This document shows, piece after piece, positions 8,816-16,584 of a stretch of 64,000 bases of DNA. Within the stretch, counting starts at the first letter, position 1, and each line of letters starts with the position of its first letter. The position numbers and the translations under genes are program-made. The notes under the pieces are model-generated. The model saw nothing but the letters and a program-made list of their open reading frames with translations, made no database searches and had not been told where the DNA came from. The stretch is from Lacrimispora xylanolytica (GTDB lineage Bacteria > Bacillota > Clostridia > Lachnospirales > Lachnospiraceae): contig NZ_CP113524.1 in NCBI RefSeq assembly GCF_026723765.1, positions 1,349,001 to 1,413,000 on the forward strand, written 5' to 3'.

Positions 8816-9070
8816 ATGAGTTGTAATAATTGGAATAACTGCGGATGCAGTAATAATAACTGGAACTCCAACTGCTGTACCAGCAACGCCAGCAATAACT
8901 GTAAACCAGCTGTCAGCGATGCCAACATGAATGCGTGCTATCGTCAGGGTTATGCAGCCGGTTTTAAAGATGGTTATGAGACAGGATTCCGTGATGGCTT
9001 CTGGACAGCAACTGGTTGTACTAAAAATACAGTTATGGGTGATACCGATACGAACTGCAGCTGCAGATAA
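8816..9070 (+). CDS. Small Cys/Asn-rich protein with GFxDGY repeats
   Basis: ATG at 8816 with AGGAG (8801-8805) upstream. The 84-aa product begins MSCNNWNNCGCSNNNWNSNC, very rich in Cys and Asn, and then has a repeated helix GYAAGFKDGYETGFRDGF. Cysteine-rich proteins of this size are common in clostridial spore coats, but no family was recognised. It is a single-gene unit closed by a terminator at 9091. Confidence 0.75.
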   Translation: MSCNNWNNCGCSNNNWNSNCCTSNASNNCKPAVSDANMNACYRQGYAAGFKDGYETGFRDGFWTATGCTKNTVMGDTDTNCSCR

Positions 9071-9090
9071 TCCATCATAAATAAAAGATT

Positions 9091-9120
9091 CCGGTTCCCT
9101 TTATGGGAGCCGGTTTTTTA
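9091..9120 (+). terminator. Terminator after Cys-rich gene
   Basis: CCGGTTCCC (9091-9099) pairs with GGGAGCCGG (9105-9113) with one G-T wobble, then TTTTTTA. Confidence 0.92.
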
Positions 9121-9194
9121 TATTAGGAAACTACGTCCTATCACATGAAAAATTATGACTAAATAAAAACACCATTGTTTGGCAATAATGTACA

Positions 9195-9274
9195 TTGAAA
9201 AAGTATGTGCAATATGTTAACATATATACAAGTCATTAAGTTTGTATACAAATAATAAAGTTTGAATACAAACT
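9195..9274 (+). promoter_or_regulatory. Promoter with tandem GntR-type operators for the kduD locus
   Basis: A TTGAAA (9195-9200) with TAACAT 17 bases on gives a plausible promoter; a 14-bp palindrome ATATGTTAACATAT (9212-9225) overlaps its -10. Downstream are two further palindromes: TTTGTATACAAA (9241-9252) and AGTTTGAATACAAACT (9259-9274). Both share a TTTG-N4-CAAA core of the kind bound by GntR/FadR-family regulators, and a GntR gene lies in the locus at 10234. Binding is inferred. Confidence 0.6.
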
Positions 9275-9334
9275 CGTTTACAGCAATGACGAAATAACTG
9301 ACCAAAAAAAACACAGGAAAAGGAGAATTGAATC

Positions 9335-10147
9335 ATGAATAAGGATTACTTAACAAGCCAGTTTTCCCTTGAAGGAAAGGTAGCCTTAGTAACAGGTGCT
9401 TCCTATGGTATTGGATTTGCCATTGCAAAATCTCTTGCAGAAGCAGGCGCTACCATCGTTTTTAATGATATTAAACAGGAATTAGTAGATAAGGGCATTG
9501 CTGCCTATAAGGAAGAGGGCATCACAGCTCACGGATATGTTTGTGACGTTACCAGCGAAGATGGCGTTAATGCTATGGTAGCTCAGATTGAAAAGGAAGT
9601 AGGCGTAATCGACATTCTGGTTAACAATGCAGGTATCATCAAGCGCGTTCCTATGATCGAGATGTCTGCAGCAGACTTCAGACAGGTTATTGATGTTGAC
9701 TTAAATGCACCATTTATCGTAGCAAAGGCTGTTATTCCATCAATGATTAAAAAAGGTCACGGAAAGATTATCAACATCTGCTCCATGATGTCTGAGCTGG
9801 GTCGTGAGACTGTTTCTGCTTATGCAGCAGCTAAGGGCGGTCTTAAGATGCTGACAAAGAACATTGCTTCTGAGTACGGTGAATTCAACATCCAGTGTAA
9901 CGGCATTGGACCTGGCTACATCGCAACTCCTCAGACAGCACCACTTCGTGAGACTCAGCCAGATGGTTCCAAGCATCCATTTGACCAGTTCATTCTTGCA
10001 AAAACTCCAGCAGGACGTTGGGGAGAGGCTGAGGACTTATCCGGTCCGGCTGTATTCCTTTCATCCGATGCTTCCAACTTTGTAAATGGACATATTCTGT
10101 ACGTAGATGGCGGTATTTTAGCTTACATCGGCAAGCAGCCGCAGTAA
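9335..10147 (+). CDS. kduD: SDR dehydrogenase, KduD / gluconate 5-dehydrogenase type
   Basis: A 270-aa classical short-chain dehydrogenase. The Rossmann glycine motif is TGASYGIG (20-27), NNAG is at 97-100 and the catalytic set is Ser150 with Tyr163-x3-Lys167 (SAYAAAKGGL). It is cytoplasmic and NAD(P)-dependent, interconverting keto-sugar acids such as 2-deoxy-D-gluconate/5-keto-4-deoxyuronate (KduD) or 5-ketogluconate (IdnO); which of these cannot be fixed from sequence alone. It is preceded by palindromic operators and followed by a terminator, then by a GntR regulator and a discoidin-like protein. Confidence 0.85.
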   Translation: MNKDYLTSQFSLEGKVALVTGASYGIGFAIAKSLAEAGATIVFNDIKQELVDKGIAAYKEEGITAHGYVCDVTSEDGVNAMVAQIEKEVGVIDILVNNAGIIKRVPMIEMSAADFRQVIDVDLNAPFIVAKAVIPSMIKKGHGKIINICSMMSELGRETVSAYAAAKGGLKMLTKNIASEYGEFNIQCNGIGPGYIATPQTAPLRETQPDGSKHPFDQFILAKTPAGRWGEAEDLSGPAVFLSSDASNFVNGHILYVDGGILAYIGKQPQ

Positions 10148-10165
10148 TCAGATTGATTTTTAATG

Positions 10166-10200
10166 GGGGCAGGCTTCGATGGTTTGCCCCTGTTTTTTTT
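10166..10200 (+). terminator. Terminator between kduD and gntR
   Basis: GGGGCA (10166-10171) pairs with TGCCCC (10185-10190), extended by G-T pairs, followed by an eight-T run. It also shows that the in-frame codons upstream of 10234 are not coding. Confidence 0.8.
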
Positions 10201-10233
10201 AATGCTGATAATATAGAGGACGGAGAGAGATCC

Positions 10234-10938
10234 ATGGAAGGAAAAACAAAGACCTATAAAAACCGTGGTGAGCTGGTGTTTGAGACTTTAAAACAGGAGA
10301 TTTTAGACCTGGAATTAAAGCCTGGACAGATGATCGGTGAAAATGAAATATGCGAACGTTTTGGCGTTTCCCGGACTCCGGTCAGGGAGGCTGTACGAAG
10401 ACTGCAGGAGCAGGGCTTTGTCATTTCCGTACCGTATTCCGGAACTCAGGTAACCCTTTTAAACCTGGATAACATAAAGCAGATGATCTATATGAGGGTT
10501 GCTGTTGAAACTATGGTGATGCGGGATTTTGTGGAAATGGCTACTCCCATGTGGATGGAAGAAGTCCGTTATTTAATCCGAAAGCAGCAGGCGCTGATTC
10601 AGGAAAAGGGATTTGAACCGGAGCAGTTTTACCGTATGGATGCGCAGATGCACGCCATCTGGTACCGGGCCACAGGTAAGAATAAGCTGTGGGACATGAT
10701 ACAGGCTCAACAGTTACATTATACAAGGTTCCGTATGCTTGATTTTGTAACTGAAACGGATTTTACCAGAATCATAAGAGAACACACAGAGCTGTTCGAG
10801 CTTCTGGAAAAGAAGGATATAGAGGGCCTGGAACGATCTTTAAGAGAGCATCTGTATTATAGCATGAAGAGAATGAAGTACCAGATTGAAGTAGAATACA
10901 AAGACTATTTTGAGCAGGAAGAGCAGGAGGAATTCTAA
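10234..10938 (+). CDS. GntR/FadR-family transcriptional regulator
   Basis: ATG at 10234 after GGAGAG; the longer in-frame version begins inside the preceding terminator and is rejected. The 234-aa product has an N-terminal winged helix (about 15-75: ETLKQEILDLELKPGQMIGE, ERFGVSRTPVREAVRRLQEQ) and an alpha-helical FCD ligand-binding domain (RMDAQMHAIWY ... EHTELFELLEKKDIEGLE). This architecture is typical of regulators of sugar-acid catabolism (UxuR/KdgR-like). It likely controls kduD through the palindromes at 9241-9274. Its stop overlaps the next start by one base. Confidence 0.88.
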   Translation: MEGKTKTYKNRGELVFETLKQEILDLELKPGQMIGENEICERFGVSRTPVREAVRRLQEQGFVISVPYSGTQVTLLNLDNIKQMIYMRVAVETMVMRDFVEMATPMWMEEVRYLIRKQQALIQEKGFEPEQFYRMDAQMHAIWYRATGKNKLWDMIQAQQLHYTRFRMLDFVTETDFTRIIREHTELFELLEKKDIEGLERSLREHLYYSMKRMKYQIEVEYKDYFEQEEQEEF

Positions 10939-11732
10939 TGGCTTCGGTTTCAATTGCTGTGAAAGATAAAGATGGCAGGGAAAAATCTCTGGCATCAGGA
11001 GAGAATCAGGCAATCCTCGTATTTGAAGGACAATATGAGGAAGGGGACGTAATCGTTCTTTCTACGGAAAAAACAGACGCCCATTATGTTGTCAGGATTG
11101 ATGACTGTATGGACGAATCCCTGGTCTATATAACAAAGCGGGAAGTAACATATTTCATTCCCTTTGGGGAGAAAAAGGTATCCTATAATCCAAAAGCATT
11201 TACAGGAGAACGCCATTATCTTACCATACGGACTGCCACTTCGTATGAAGAGGAATCCTACCGGAATTTAGGAAAGAATGTAATGGACCAGCATGGGGAT
11301 ACTGGCTGTTACCCACATGCCTTTGCGAATGTAGAAACAAGAGGAGAAGCGGTATTTGCAGCCCGCAACGCCATTGACGGGGTTCTTGCCGGCGAATCCC
11401 ATGGGGAATGGCCTTATGAGTCCTGGGGCATCAACCGTCAGGATGATGCAGAGCTTACTCTTGAATTTGGCCGTCCTGTGGATTTTGATACCCTGATTCT
11501 CTACACACGTTCGGATTTCCCTCACGATAACTGGTGGGTAAAGGCAACCTTTACATTCTCTGACGGGACATCAGAAGTAGTAGAAATGGAAAAGAGCAGT
11601 AAACCCCATGTATTTGAAATAAAGCGCGAACATATCACCTGGATACGGTTAAGCAATCTCATAAAGGCAGACGATCCATCCCCGTTCCCAGCTTTGACTC
11701 AGATTGAGGTATATGGAAAAGATTCTCAGTAA
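10938..11732 (+). CDS. Cytosolic discoidin (F5/8 C-like) domain protein
   Basis: Start ATG overlaps the GntR stop (TAATG), so the two are translationally coupled. The 264-aa product lacks a signal peptide. The N-terminal 90 residues are beta-rich (AILVFEGQYEEGDVIVLSTE), and the remainder resembles a discoidin / carbohydrate-binding jelly roll: ARNAIDGVLAGESHGEWPYE, ESWGINRQDDAELTLEFGRP, DTLILYTRSDFPHDNWW. Jelly-roll domains of this kind usually act outside the cell on glycans, so an apparently intracellular version fused to a regulator operon is unusual. A role in sensing or processing the sugar acid used by KduD is inference only. Confidence 0.7.
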   Translation: MASVSIAVKDKDGREKSLASGENQAILVFEGQYEEGDVIVLSTEKTDAHYVVRIDDCMDESLVYITKREVTYFIPFGEKKVSYNPKAFTGERHYLTIRTATSYEEESYRNLGKNVMDQHGDTGCYPHAFANVETRGEAVFAARNAIDGVLAGESHGEWPYESWGINRQDDAELTLEFGRPVDFDTLILYTRSDFPHDNWWVKATFTFSDGTSEVVEMEKSSKPHVFEIKREHITWIRLSNLIKADDPSPFPALTQIEVYGKDSQ

Positions 11733-11740
11733 ATAAGGTT

Positions 11741-11790
11741 AAAAAGTGTTGAAATGAGCCAAGCCAGGCAACGTTTGAGCACTTTTTTAT
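11741..11790 (+). terminator. Probable terminator after discoidin gene
   Basis: AAAAAGTG (11741-11748) pairs with CACTTTTT around 11780-11787 across a long loop, with a T-run in the 3' arm. Confidence 0.5.
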
Positions 11791-11891
11791 TGTGGTAAAT
11801 TTGAGAGAATATAGAAATACCTCTTTCCCTTTTGTATAGATTCAGTTAAAATAATGTCAGATAGAAAATTGACCACATAAGGAGGAAGCAG

Positions 11892-12824
11892 ATGGAATTT
11901 TTGTTTTTAGAGCCTGTCTTTAAAGAGGCCATCTGGGGAGGCACCAGGCTGCGAGACGTATTTGGTTATGATATTCCTGGCGATACCACAGGAGAATGCT
12001 GGGCAATCAGCGCTCATAAGAATGGGGAATGTCAAATCGCAGGGGGAAGATACGATGGAAAGCTGCTGGGCAGTTTGTGGAAGGAGAGACCAGAGCTTTT
12101 CGGCCATTATAAAGGAGAGCAGTTTCCTCTTCTCGTAAAGATCATAGATGCCAGGCAGGACCTAAGTATTCAGGTTCATCCCGATGACGCATATGCCGGT
12201 ATCCACGAAAATGGTTCCCTTGGAAAAACAGAATGCTGGTATATCTTAGACTGTGAACCTGATACGGAAATCGTCATCGGTCATTATGCTAAGGATAAGA
12301 AAGAGATGGAATCTATGATCCGAAGCGGCAAGTGGGATGAGTTTATCCGTAAAGTTCCGGTTCATAAAGGTGATTTTTTTCAGATCAATCCAGGCTGCGT
12401 TCATGCCATAAAGGGCGGAACCATGATTTTAGAGACCCAGCAGAGCAGTGATATCACTTACCGGGTGTATGATTATGACCGCTTGCAGGACGGAAAACCA
12501 AGACAGCTTCATATAGAACAAAGCATTGATACAATAAACGCACCCTTTGAAGCCGATGAGAGCAAACCGGTGACAGAGTCACTTGAGGGAGCAGATCACA
12601 CTCATTTTGTAAGCTGTCCCTATTACTCCGTGGACAAGTATGATATAAATGGTGTATTTTCTATAGAGTTTCATAAGTATTTTACCAATGTAAGCGTGTT
12701 AAGCGGAAATGGATCCGTCAATGGTATCTCTGTTATGGCAGGGCAGCATTTTATTGTACCGGCAGAGAGTGGAGTGTGCAGATTTGAAGGAACGATGTCA
12801 ATCATCTGTTCCAATCCAGAATAA
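11892..12824 (+). CDS. manA: Mannose-6-phosphate isomerase, class I
   Basis: A 310-aa cupin enzyme behind AAGGAGGAAGCAG. Zinc-site signatures: SIQVHPDDAYA (Gln, His), KTECWYIL (Glu) and NPGCVHAIKGGTMILETQ (His, Glu of the second strand), plus SSDITYRVYDYDR with the catalytic Arg. Interconverts mannose-6-P and fructose-6-P in the cytoplasm. The short length is typical of Firmicute ManA/Pmi. It is followed 13 bases later by a ROK fructokinase, the usual partner for mannose/fructose use. Confidence 0.93.
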   Translation: MEFLFLEPVFKEAIWGGTRLRDVFGYDIPGDTTGECWAISAHKNGECQIAGGRYDGKLLGSLWKERPELFGHYKGEQFPLLVKIIDARQDLSIQVHPDDAYAGIHENGSLGKTECWYILDCEPDTEIVIGHYAKDKKEMESMIRSGKWDEFIRKVPVHKGDFFQINPGCVHAIKGGTMILETQQSSDITYRVYDYDRLQDGKPRQLHIEQSIDTINAPFEADESKPVTESLEGADHTHFVSCPYYSVDKYDINGVFSIEFHKYFTNVSVLSGNGSVNGISVMAGQHFIVPAESGVCRFEGTMSIICSNPE

Positions 12825-12837
12825 GCAGGAGGAGACT

Positions 12838-13722
12838 ATGAGACTTGGGGCATTAGAAGCAGGCGGCACAAAGATGGTTTGTGCCATTGGAAATGAAAAT
12901 GGGGAAATATTTGAACGCGTATCCATACCAACAGAATCACCGGATGTAACCATGCCGAAGCTGATTGCGTATTTCGCTGATAAGGAAATTGAGGCACTTG
13001 GTATTGGCTGTTTCGGACCCATTGACTTAAACAGAAATTCAGAAACTTATGGCTGTATTACAACCACTCCAAAGCTTGCATGGAAAAATTATAATATCGT
13101 AAAAGCATTCCAAGACGCTTTAAGAGTGCCGGTAGGGTTTGATACCGATGTCAATGGCTCTGCCCTTGGAGAAGCTACCTGGGGAATTACCAAGGGGCTT
13201 CAAAACAGCATGTACATTACCATTGGAACTGGTGTTGGAACCGGAATCATTACAAATGGAGGGCTTCTTCACGGAATGCTTCATCCGGAGGGGGGGCATC
13301 TTCTTTTATCGAGACATCCAAAAGACTCCTTTGAAGGAACGTGTCCTTACCACAAGAACTGTCTGGAAGGACTAGCTGCCGGACCTGCCATCGAGGCCCG
13401 CTGGGGAGAAAAGGGGACGCAGCTGGCAGACCGCAAGGAGGTATGGGAATTAGAGGCCTATTACATCGCTCAGGCACTTGTTGATTATATTATGGTCATT
13501 TCACCACAGAGAATCGTTATTGGCGGCGGTGTCATGCATCAGGAGCATCTGATGCCGTTAATCAGGGAAGAAGTAAAGCGTCAGCTTGCCGGATATATTG
13601 ATACAAAAGAGCTTTCTGATATCGATCAGTATATCGTATTACCAAGCTTAAATGACAATCAGGGAATTATGGGAGCGCTTAAGCTGGGACTGGACGAATA
13701 TCAACTGGAAATGAAAGGTTAA
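12838..13722 (+). CDS. ROK-family fructokinase
   Basis: ATG at 12838 with AGGAGGAG in front; the in-frame extension to 12709 lies inside manA. The 294-aa product starts MRLGALEAGGTKMVCAIG (phosphate-binding loop) and has ITIGTGVGTGII. The ROK zinc motif HPEGGHLLLSRH is followed by CPYHKNCLEGLAAGPA, giving the His/Cys set, and GIGCFGPIDL contains part of the sugar pocket. It phosphorylates fructose to fructose-6-P (ScrK/GmuE/YdhR type). It is in an operon with manA. Confidence 0.9.
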   Translation: MRLGALEAGGTKMVCAIGNENGEIFERVSIPTESPDVTMPKLIAYFADKEIEALGIGCFGPIDLNRNSETYGCITTTPKLAWKNYNIVKAFQDALRVPVGFDTDVNGSALGEATWGITKGLQNSMYITIGTGVGTGIITNGGLLHGMLHPEGGHLLLSRHPKDSFEGTCPYHKNCLEGLAAGPAIEARWGEKGTQLADRKEVWELEAYYIAQALVDYIMVISPQRIVIGGGVMHQEHLMPLIREEVKRQLAGYIDTKELSDIDQYIVLPSLNDNQGIMGALKLGLDEYQLEMKG

Positions 13723-13820
13723 TTGCCATTTTTCTCCTAATGTAATTCCATTTCCTGTATGTTATCATATGTTTGTAACAGAAATGTAATCAATATGTAA
13801 CATTTAAGGAGGATATTACC

Positions 13821-14102
13821 ATGAAGAAGTTATCAACACTTGTTTTAGCAGCAGCAACCGTACTTACCGTAGCAGGTGTACCTATGACAGCACAGGCAGC
13901 AACCTGTTCCAGTCCAGCCGTTCGTTATTCATCAAACTGCAGCACACAGTACGGAAATATTAATGATTTATTAAACTGTTACGGAATAAAGGGAAGCAAC
14001 TGCAATACTGGAAACAAAAATACCAGCAACTGCACAAAGGGTAAAACAACTTGTAATATCAATTTCAGCCAGTGTGGTTCTTTCGCAAGATTCTGCAGAT
14101 AA
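13821..14102 (+). CDS. Small secreted cysteine-rich protein
   Basis: A 93-aa protein behind AAGGAGG with a clear signal peptide (MKKLSTLVLAAATVLTVAGV, cleavage after AQA). The mature part of about 66 residues is Asn/Ser/Cys-rich with eight cysteines (ATCSS, SNCST, LNCYG, SNCN, SNCT, TTCN, SQCG, RFCR), suggesting disulphide cross-linking after export. No family recognised. Single gene with its own terminator. Confidence 0.8.
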   Translation: MKKLSTLVLAAATVLTVAGVPMTAQAATCSSPAVRYSSNCSTQYGNINDLLNCYGIKGSNCNTGNKNTSNCTKGKTTCNINFSQCGSFARFCR

Positions 14103-14120
14103 TTTAAATAACACATTATG

Positions 14121-14155
14121 ACAGGCCGGACGGTAATCGTTCGGCCTGTTTTTTT
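14121..14155 (+). terminator. Terminator after secreted Cys-rich gene
   Basis: ACAGGCCGGACG / CGTTCGGCCTGT stem with one wobble, then a seven-T run. Confidence 0.93.
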
Positions 14156-14162
14156 GGGAAAA

Positions 14163-14306
14163 TCATTTCCCGTTTACGATTTCCTCCAGCACCTGGATTA
14201 AGTCGTAAATGGTGTTAATCTGAACATTCCGCTCCAGAATCTCATTCTTTAGATCGATGGAAAGCGTTTCAAACTTTGCCTGAACGGCGGGAGCTATATA
14301 GGACAT
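14163..14306 (-). CDS. Small 47-aa helical protein
   Basis: ATG at 14306 preceded on the minus strand by GAGGTGAT. The product begins MSYIAPAVQAKFETLSIDLK and ends QVLEEIVNGK. It is predicted mostly helical and amphipathic, with no signal peptide. It is divergent from the 50-aa gene at 14414, and the secreted gene upstream ends just beyond its stop. Function unknown; the good binding site and codon use argue it is real. Confidence 0.65.
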   Translation of the reverse strand: MSYIAPAVQAKFETLSIDLKNEILERNVQINTIYDLIQVLEEIVNGK

Positions 14307-14413
14307 GGTCATCACCTCACCATTATACTGTGCACTTGTAAATCAATTATACATTATTTGATGATTCACATAAAATTTATGCTCCCAGCCATACTAAGAT
14401 TGAGGTGATGGAA

Positions 14414-14566
14414 ATGGACAAAAATAAAAAAGACAAGCACGTAATAAAAAATGAATTTGAAGTGCACAACAATACCAATGATAAGGGAAAAGTAGAAAAT
14501 CAGAATCAGACCCATAATTCACGCAGGGAAGGCATGGGGCCTAATACGAAGAGAAGGTCGGATTAA
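14414..14566 (+). CDS. Small hydrophilic 50-aa protein with C-terminal GPNT motif
   Basis: GAGG (14402-14405) stands 8 bases before ATG 14414. The product is extremely polar (MDKNKKDKHVIKNEFEVHNN) and ends EGMGPNTKRRSD. The GPNT motif near the C-terminus recurs in the 51-aa protein at 2983. Composition resembles small spore proteins, but no known SASP signature is present. Confidence 0.65.
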   Translation: MDKNKKDKHVIKNEFEVHNNTNDKGKVENQNQTHNSRREGMGPNTKRRSD

Positions 14567-14571
14567 CAAGA

Positions 14572-14669
14572 TGCATCCTGCAGGTCGTGCTTTTTATTAT
14601 ATAGGGGAGTTCGCAGAACTTTCCTATATAATAAAAAAAGGTGGAGGCCAGGATGCGTTGGCTTCCACC
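14572..14669. repeat. Nested hairpin element
   Basis: Three pairings can be drawn: TTATTATATAGG (14594-14605) with CCTATATAATAA (14623-14634), bounded by T and A runs; GGTGGAGGCCA (14640-14650) with TGGCTTCCACC (14659-14669); and an outer GCATCCTG (14572-14579) with CAGGATGC (14649-14656), which is mutually exclusive with the second. It could be a bidirectional terminator, a palindromic intergenic element or an attenuator. Confidence 0.55.
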
Positions 14670-14892
14670 CTTTTGAAGTTCCATACTTATGATCGGGCAG
14701 TTTTACAAAACTTCTTACCGAAGGAAGGAGCACAAGGGCGTGCAGAAAATGAGTTGTTTATCTGTAGTAAGGCAGTAACGCGGCGGTTTTTACACTGGCC
14801 GTGTACCCCTCCCTCTCTGCTCGATAAGTTGTTTTGTAATAGTATTATATGTAGGAATCCTGTACTTGTGAACAAGCAGAATCTGTCCGTAA
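14670..14892. other. Intergenic stretch, no gene recognised
   Basis: Short frames on both strands lack ribosome binding sites. An unrecognised small RNA is possible because the stretch lies between two strong hairpin structures and is less AT-rich than other gaps. Confidence 0.4.
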
Positions 14893-14930
14893 AAACAGCC
14901 GGTCATGAGAATGGACATGACCGGCTGTTT
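14893..14930. terminator. Strong terminator downstream of the 94-aa gene
   Basis: Perfect 15-bp stem AAACAGCCGGTCATG (14893-14907) / CATGACCGGCTGTTT (14916-14930) directly beyond the stop of the minus-strand gene. T and A runs on both sides make it usable in either direction. Confidence 0.9.
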
Positions 14931-14933
14931 TAT

Positions 14934-15218
14934 CTATTCTTCTTTGGCAGAAACTATATGGAGAGATGGTTTCTCATCAATCTCCAGAAGACCTAATTCC
15001 GATAGAATAGAGAGGGTTGCGATGGTAGCAAGCTCAACGGAAACGCTGACAGAAGCTGCTGTAACACATCCAATCAGTGCAGCAGTATCCGGAGTGATCT
15101 CCATGTGCTTATAGGAACTGCTGGATACGGTAGTGCTCACTTTTTCTATTACATAATCCATATTTTGATTGATTACTTTTGCTGTTATTTCTTTGGTCAG
15201 GTCATTAAGCTTTGGCAT
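14934..15218 (-). CDS. Hypothetical 94-aa protein
   Basis: ATG at 15218 with AAAGGAG nine bases upstream. The product begins MPKLNDLTKEITAKVINQNM and has a mildly hydrophobic central segment (ALIGCVTAASVSVSVELATI). It ends in an acidic tail. The hydrophobic segment is short of a confident membrane helix. No family recognised; single-gene unit with a strong terminator. Confidence 0.65.
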   Translation of the reverse strand: MPKLNDLTKEITAKVINQNMDYVIEKVSTTVSSSSYKHMEITPDTAALIGCVTAASVSVSVELATIATLSILSELGLLEIDEKPSLHIVSAKEE

Positions 15219-15433
15219 ATGTATCAACTCCTTTTCTTATCTCTGGCCCAATCAGGCTCTTGACTAAATTTGAGCAATATTGCTGCCTTTTTAAGTGGCT
15301 GCTTACTAAGGTAACTACTTATAATATACCAAGACTGGAGATTCAAGTCTATATTTATTTAAAATCGTAACGAGAATTAAGCACCCCAAATAACTGGTAA
15401 ATAAGATTGTTCTGATTTAAAGCTGGAATCAGG

Positions 15434-15530
15434 GGAGGAAGCCGGCAAAAGGGGGGAACTTCTGCCGGCTCTATGAAAAAAGTTATATGTAAAAGGTCTT
15501 TCACCTCTTTGTAAATATTAATATAGATGA
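15434..15530 (+). repeat. Dispersed hairpin repeat, copy 2
   Basis: Same ordered blocks as 1570-1663: GGAGGAAGCCGGCA, an 8-bp stem AGCCGGCA (15440-15447) / TGCCGGCT (15463-15470), TATGAAAAAAGTT, TAAAAGG, TTAATATA. The loop sequence differs, while the stem and the 3' block are kept. It lies about 170 bp before the next plus-strand gene, as copy 1 does. Confidence 0.7.
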
Positions 15531-15700
15531 AAACTGTGACGAGAATTTGAGAAAACTGTGAAGAGTCTGTGAAGGAGAAAATATCCCTACGATTCATTCT
15601 CTTGTTGATAGCTGGGATTATTTGAGATAAAATGATAACATTATAAGCTTTTATTCTATAAGAGACAAGATAAATGGATATGAGAGAGGAGACAGGTATT

Positions 15701-15910
15701 ATGAGTAAGTATAATGAGTTATGGGAATATGTAGGCAAGAAGGAGGATATGTCTTTCAAACTAACATTCGCCCAAGTACAGGATATCCTTGGATTTGAGA
15801 TAGATCATTCTTTTTTAAATTATAAGAAAGAGCTGATTGCCTACGGTTATGAGGTAGGTAAAATTTCATTAAAGGAAAAGACCGTTATCTTCAATAAGAT
15901 AGTTTCCTAA
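15701..15910 (+). CDS. Small 69-aa conserved-looking domain protein
   Basis: ATG at 15701 behind GAGGAGA. The product begins MSKYNELWEYVGKKED, followed by LTFAQVQDILGF and DHSFLNYKKELIAYGYEVGK, ending EKTVIFNKIVS. The pattern (an N-terminal WxYxxKK element, then a compact helix-strand domain) resembles a small domain seen alone or fused in many Firmicute proteins; I recall no assigned function. No membrane segment. Confidence 0.7.
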   Translation: MSKYNELWEYVGKKEDMSFKLTFAQVQDILGFEIDHSFLNYKKELIAYGYEVGKISLKEKTVIFNKIVS

Positions 15911-16063
15911 CCTCTGTTGCAAATAAATCAGTTCTTCTTTTTATTAGCGCTCCTAAGGAAATGAATTATAATTTTAAAAATAATAATAAATATTATTATG
16001 GAATATATTGTAAAATAAAGTCCTTTATTGTATAATAATAAAAAAATAAAGGGGGAATTGTTC

Positions 16064-16492
16064 ATGGATAGTAGTTTATATGCATCATTGGCTGCATTTG
16101 GCGCATTTGTATTTGTATTAGTTATAGCAATCGGTATTTTATTAATCGTGGCCAATTGGAAGATTTTTACGAAAGCAGGCCAACCAGGCTGGGCCACATT
16201 GATACCATTTTATAATGTTTATGTTATGTCTCAGATTGCATTTGGAAGCGCCATATATTTTATCGCTCTCATTGTTGTGTGGGTGGTTTCCTTTATTGGA
16301 AACATTTCTGGTATTGATTTTATATCCAGCCTCGCAAGCTTGGCACAGTTGGTTTTATATATCATTTACTGTGCTAAGATTTCCAAAGCATTTCAAAAGA
16401 GCATTGGTTTTACCGTTGGTCTGGTTGTACTGCCAGTCATCTTTTTCCCGATTCTTGGGTTTGACAGTTCTAGATACATAGGACCACAATAA
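16064..16492 (+). CDS. DUF5684-type membrane protein
   Basis: ATG at 16064 after GGGGGA (16051-16056); the upstream in-frame codons overlap the promoter region. The 142-aa product has four hydrophobic segments (about 4-29, 60-80, 85-108 and 118-135). The hallmark is the first cytoplasmic loop KIFTKAGQPGWATLIPFYNVYV, which defines the DUF5684 family and is also seen fused to signal peptidases. Function unknown. Terminator follows. Confidence 0.85.
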   Translation: MDSSLYASLAAFGAFVFVLVIAIGILLIVANWKIFTKAGQPGWATLIPFYNVYVMSQIAFGSAIYFIALIVVWVVSFIGNISGIDFISSLASLAQLVLYIIYCAKISKAFQKSIGFTVGLVVLPVIFFPILGFDSSRYIGPQ

Positions 16493-16520
16493 AAATCAAA
16501 ATTTAGAATTGAAGTTAATA

Positions 16521-16560
16521 AAAACGGGCATCTGATTTATTTCAATCAGGCCCGTTTTTA
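16521..16560 (+). terminator. Terminator between convergent genes
   Basis: AAAACGGGC-A-TCTGATT pairs with AATCAGGCCCGTTTTT; T-run in the 3' arm, A-run in the 5' arm, so usable in both directions. Confidence 0.9.
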
Positions 16561-16584
16561 TTTGTACTATGGGGATTGTGAAGC

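Noticed and set aside
10153-10233. Longer N-terminus for the GntR regulator
   Set aside because: It would begin inside a Rho-independent terminator; the ATG at 10234 has a binding site and matches the family start.
14670-14892. 6S RNA, RNase P RNA or SRP RNA in the structured gap
   Set aside because: I looked for their conserved blocks and found none; only a generic structured gap can be claimed.
14571-14996. A 141-codon plus-strand frame
   Set aside because: It runs through two strong hairpins and the terminator at 14893, has no ribosome binding site and no protein-like composition.
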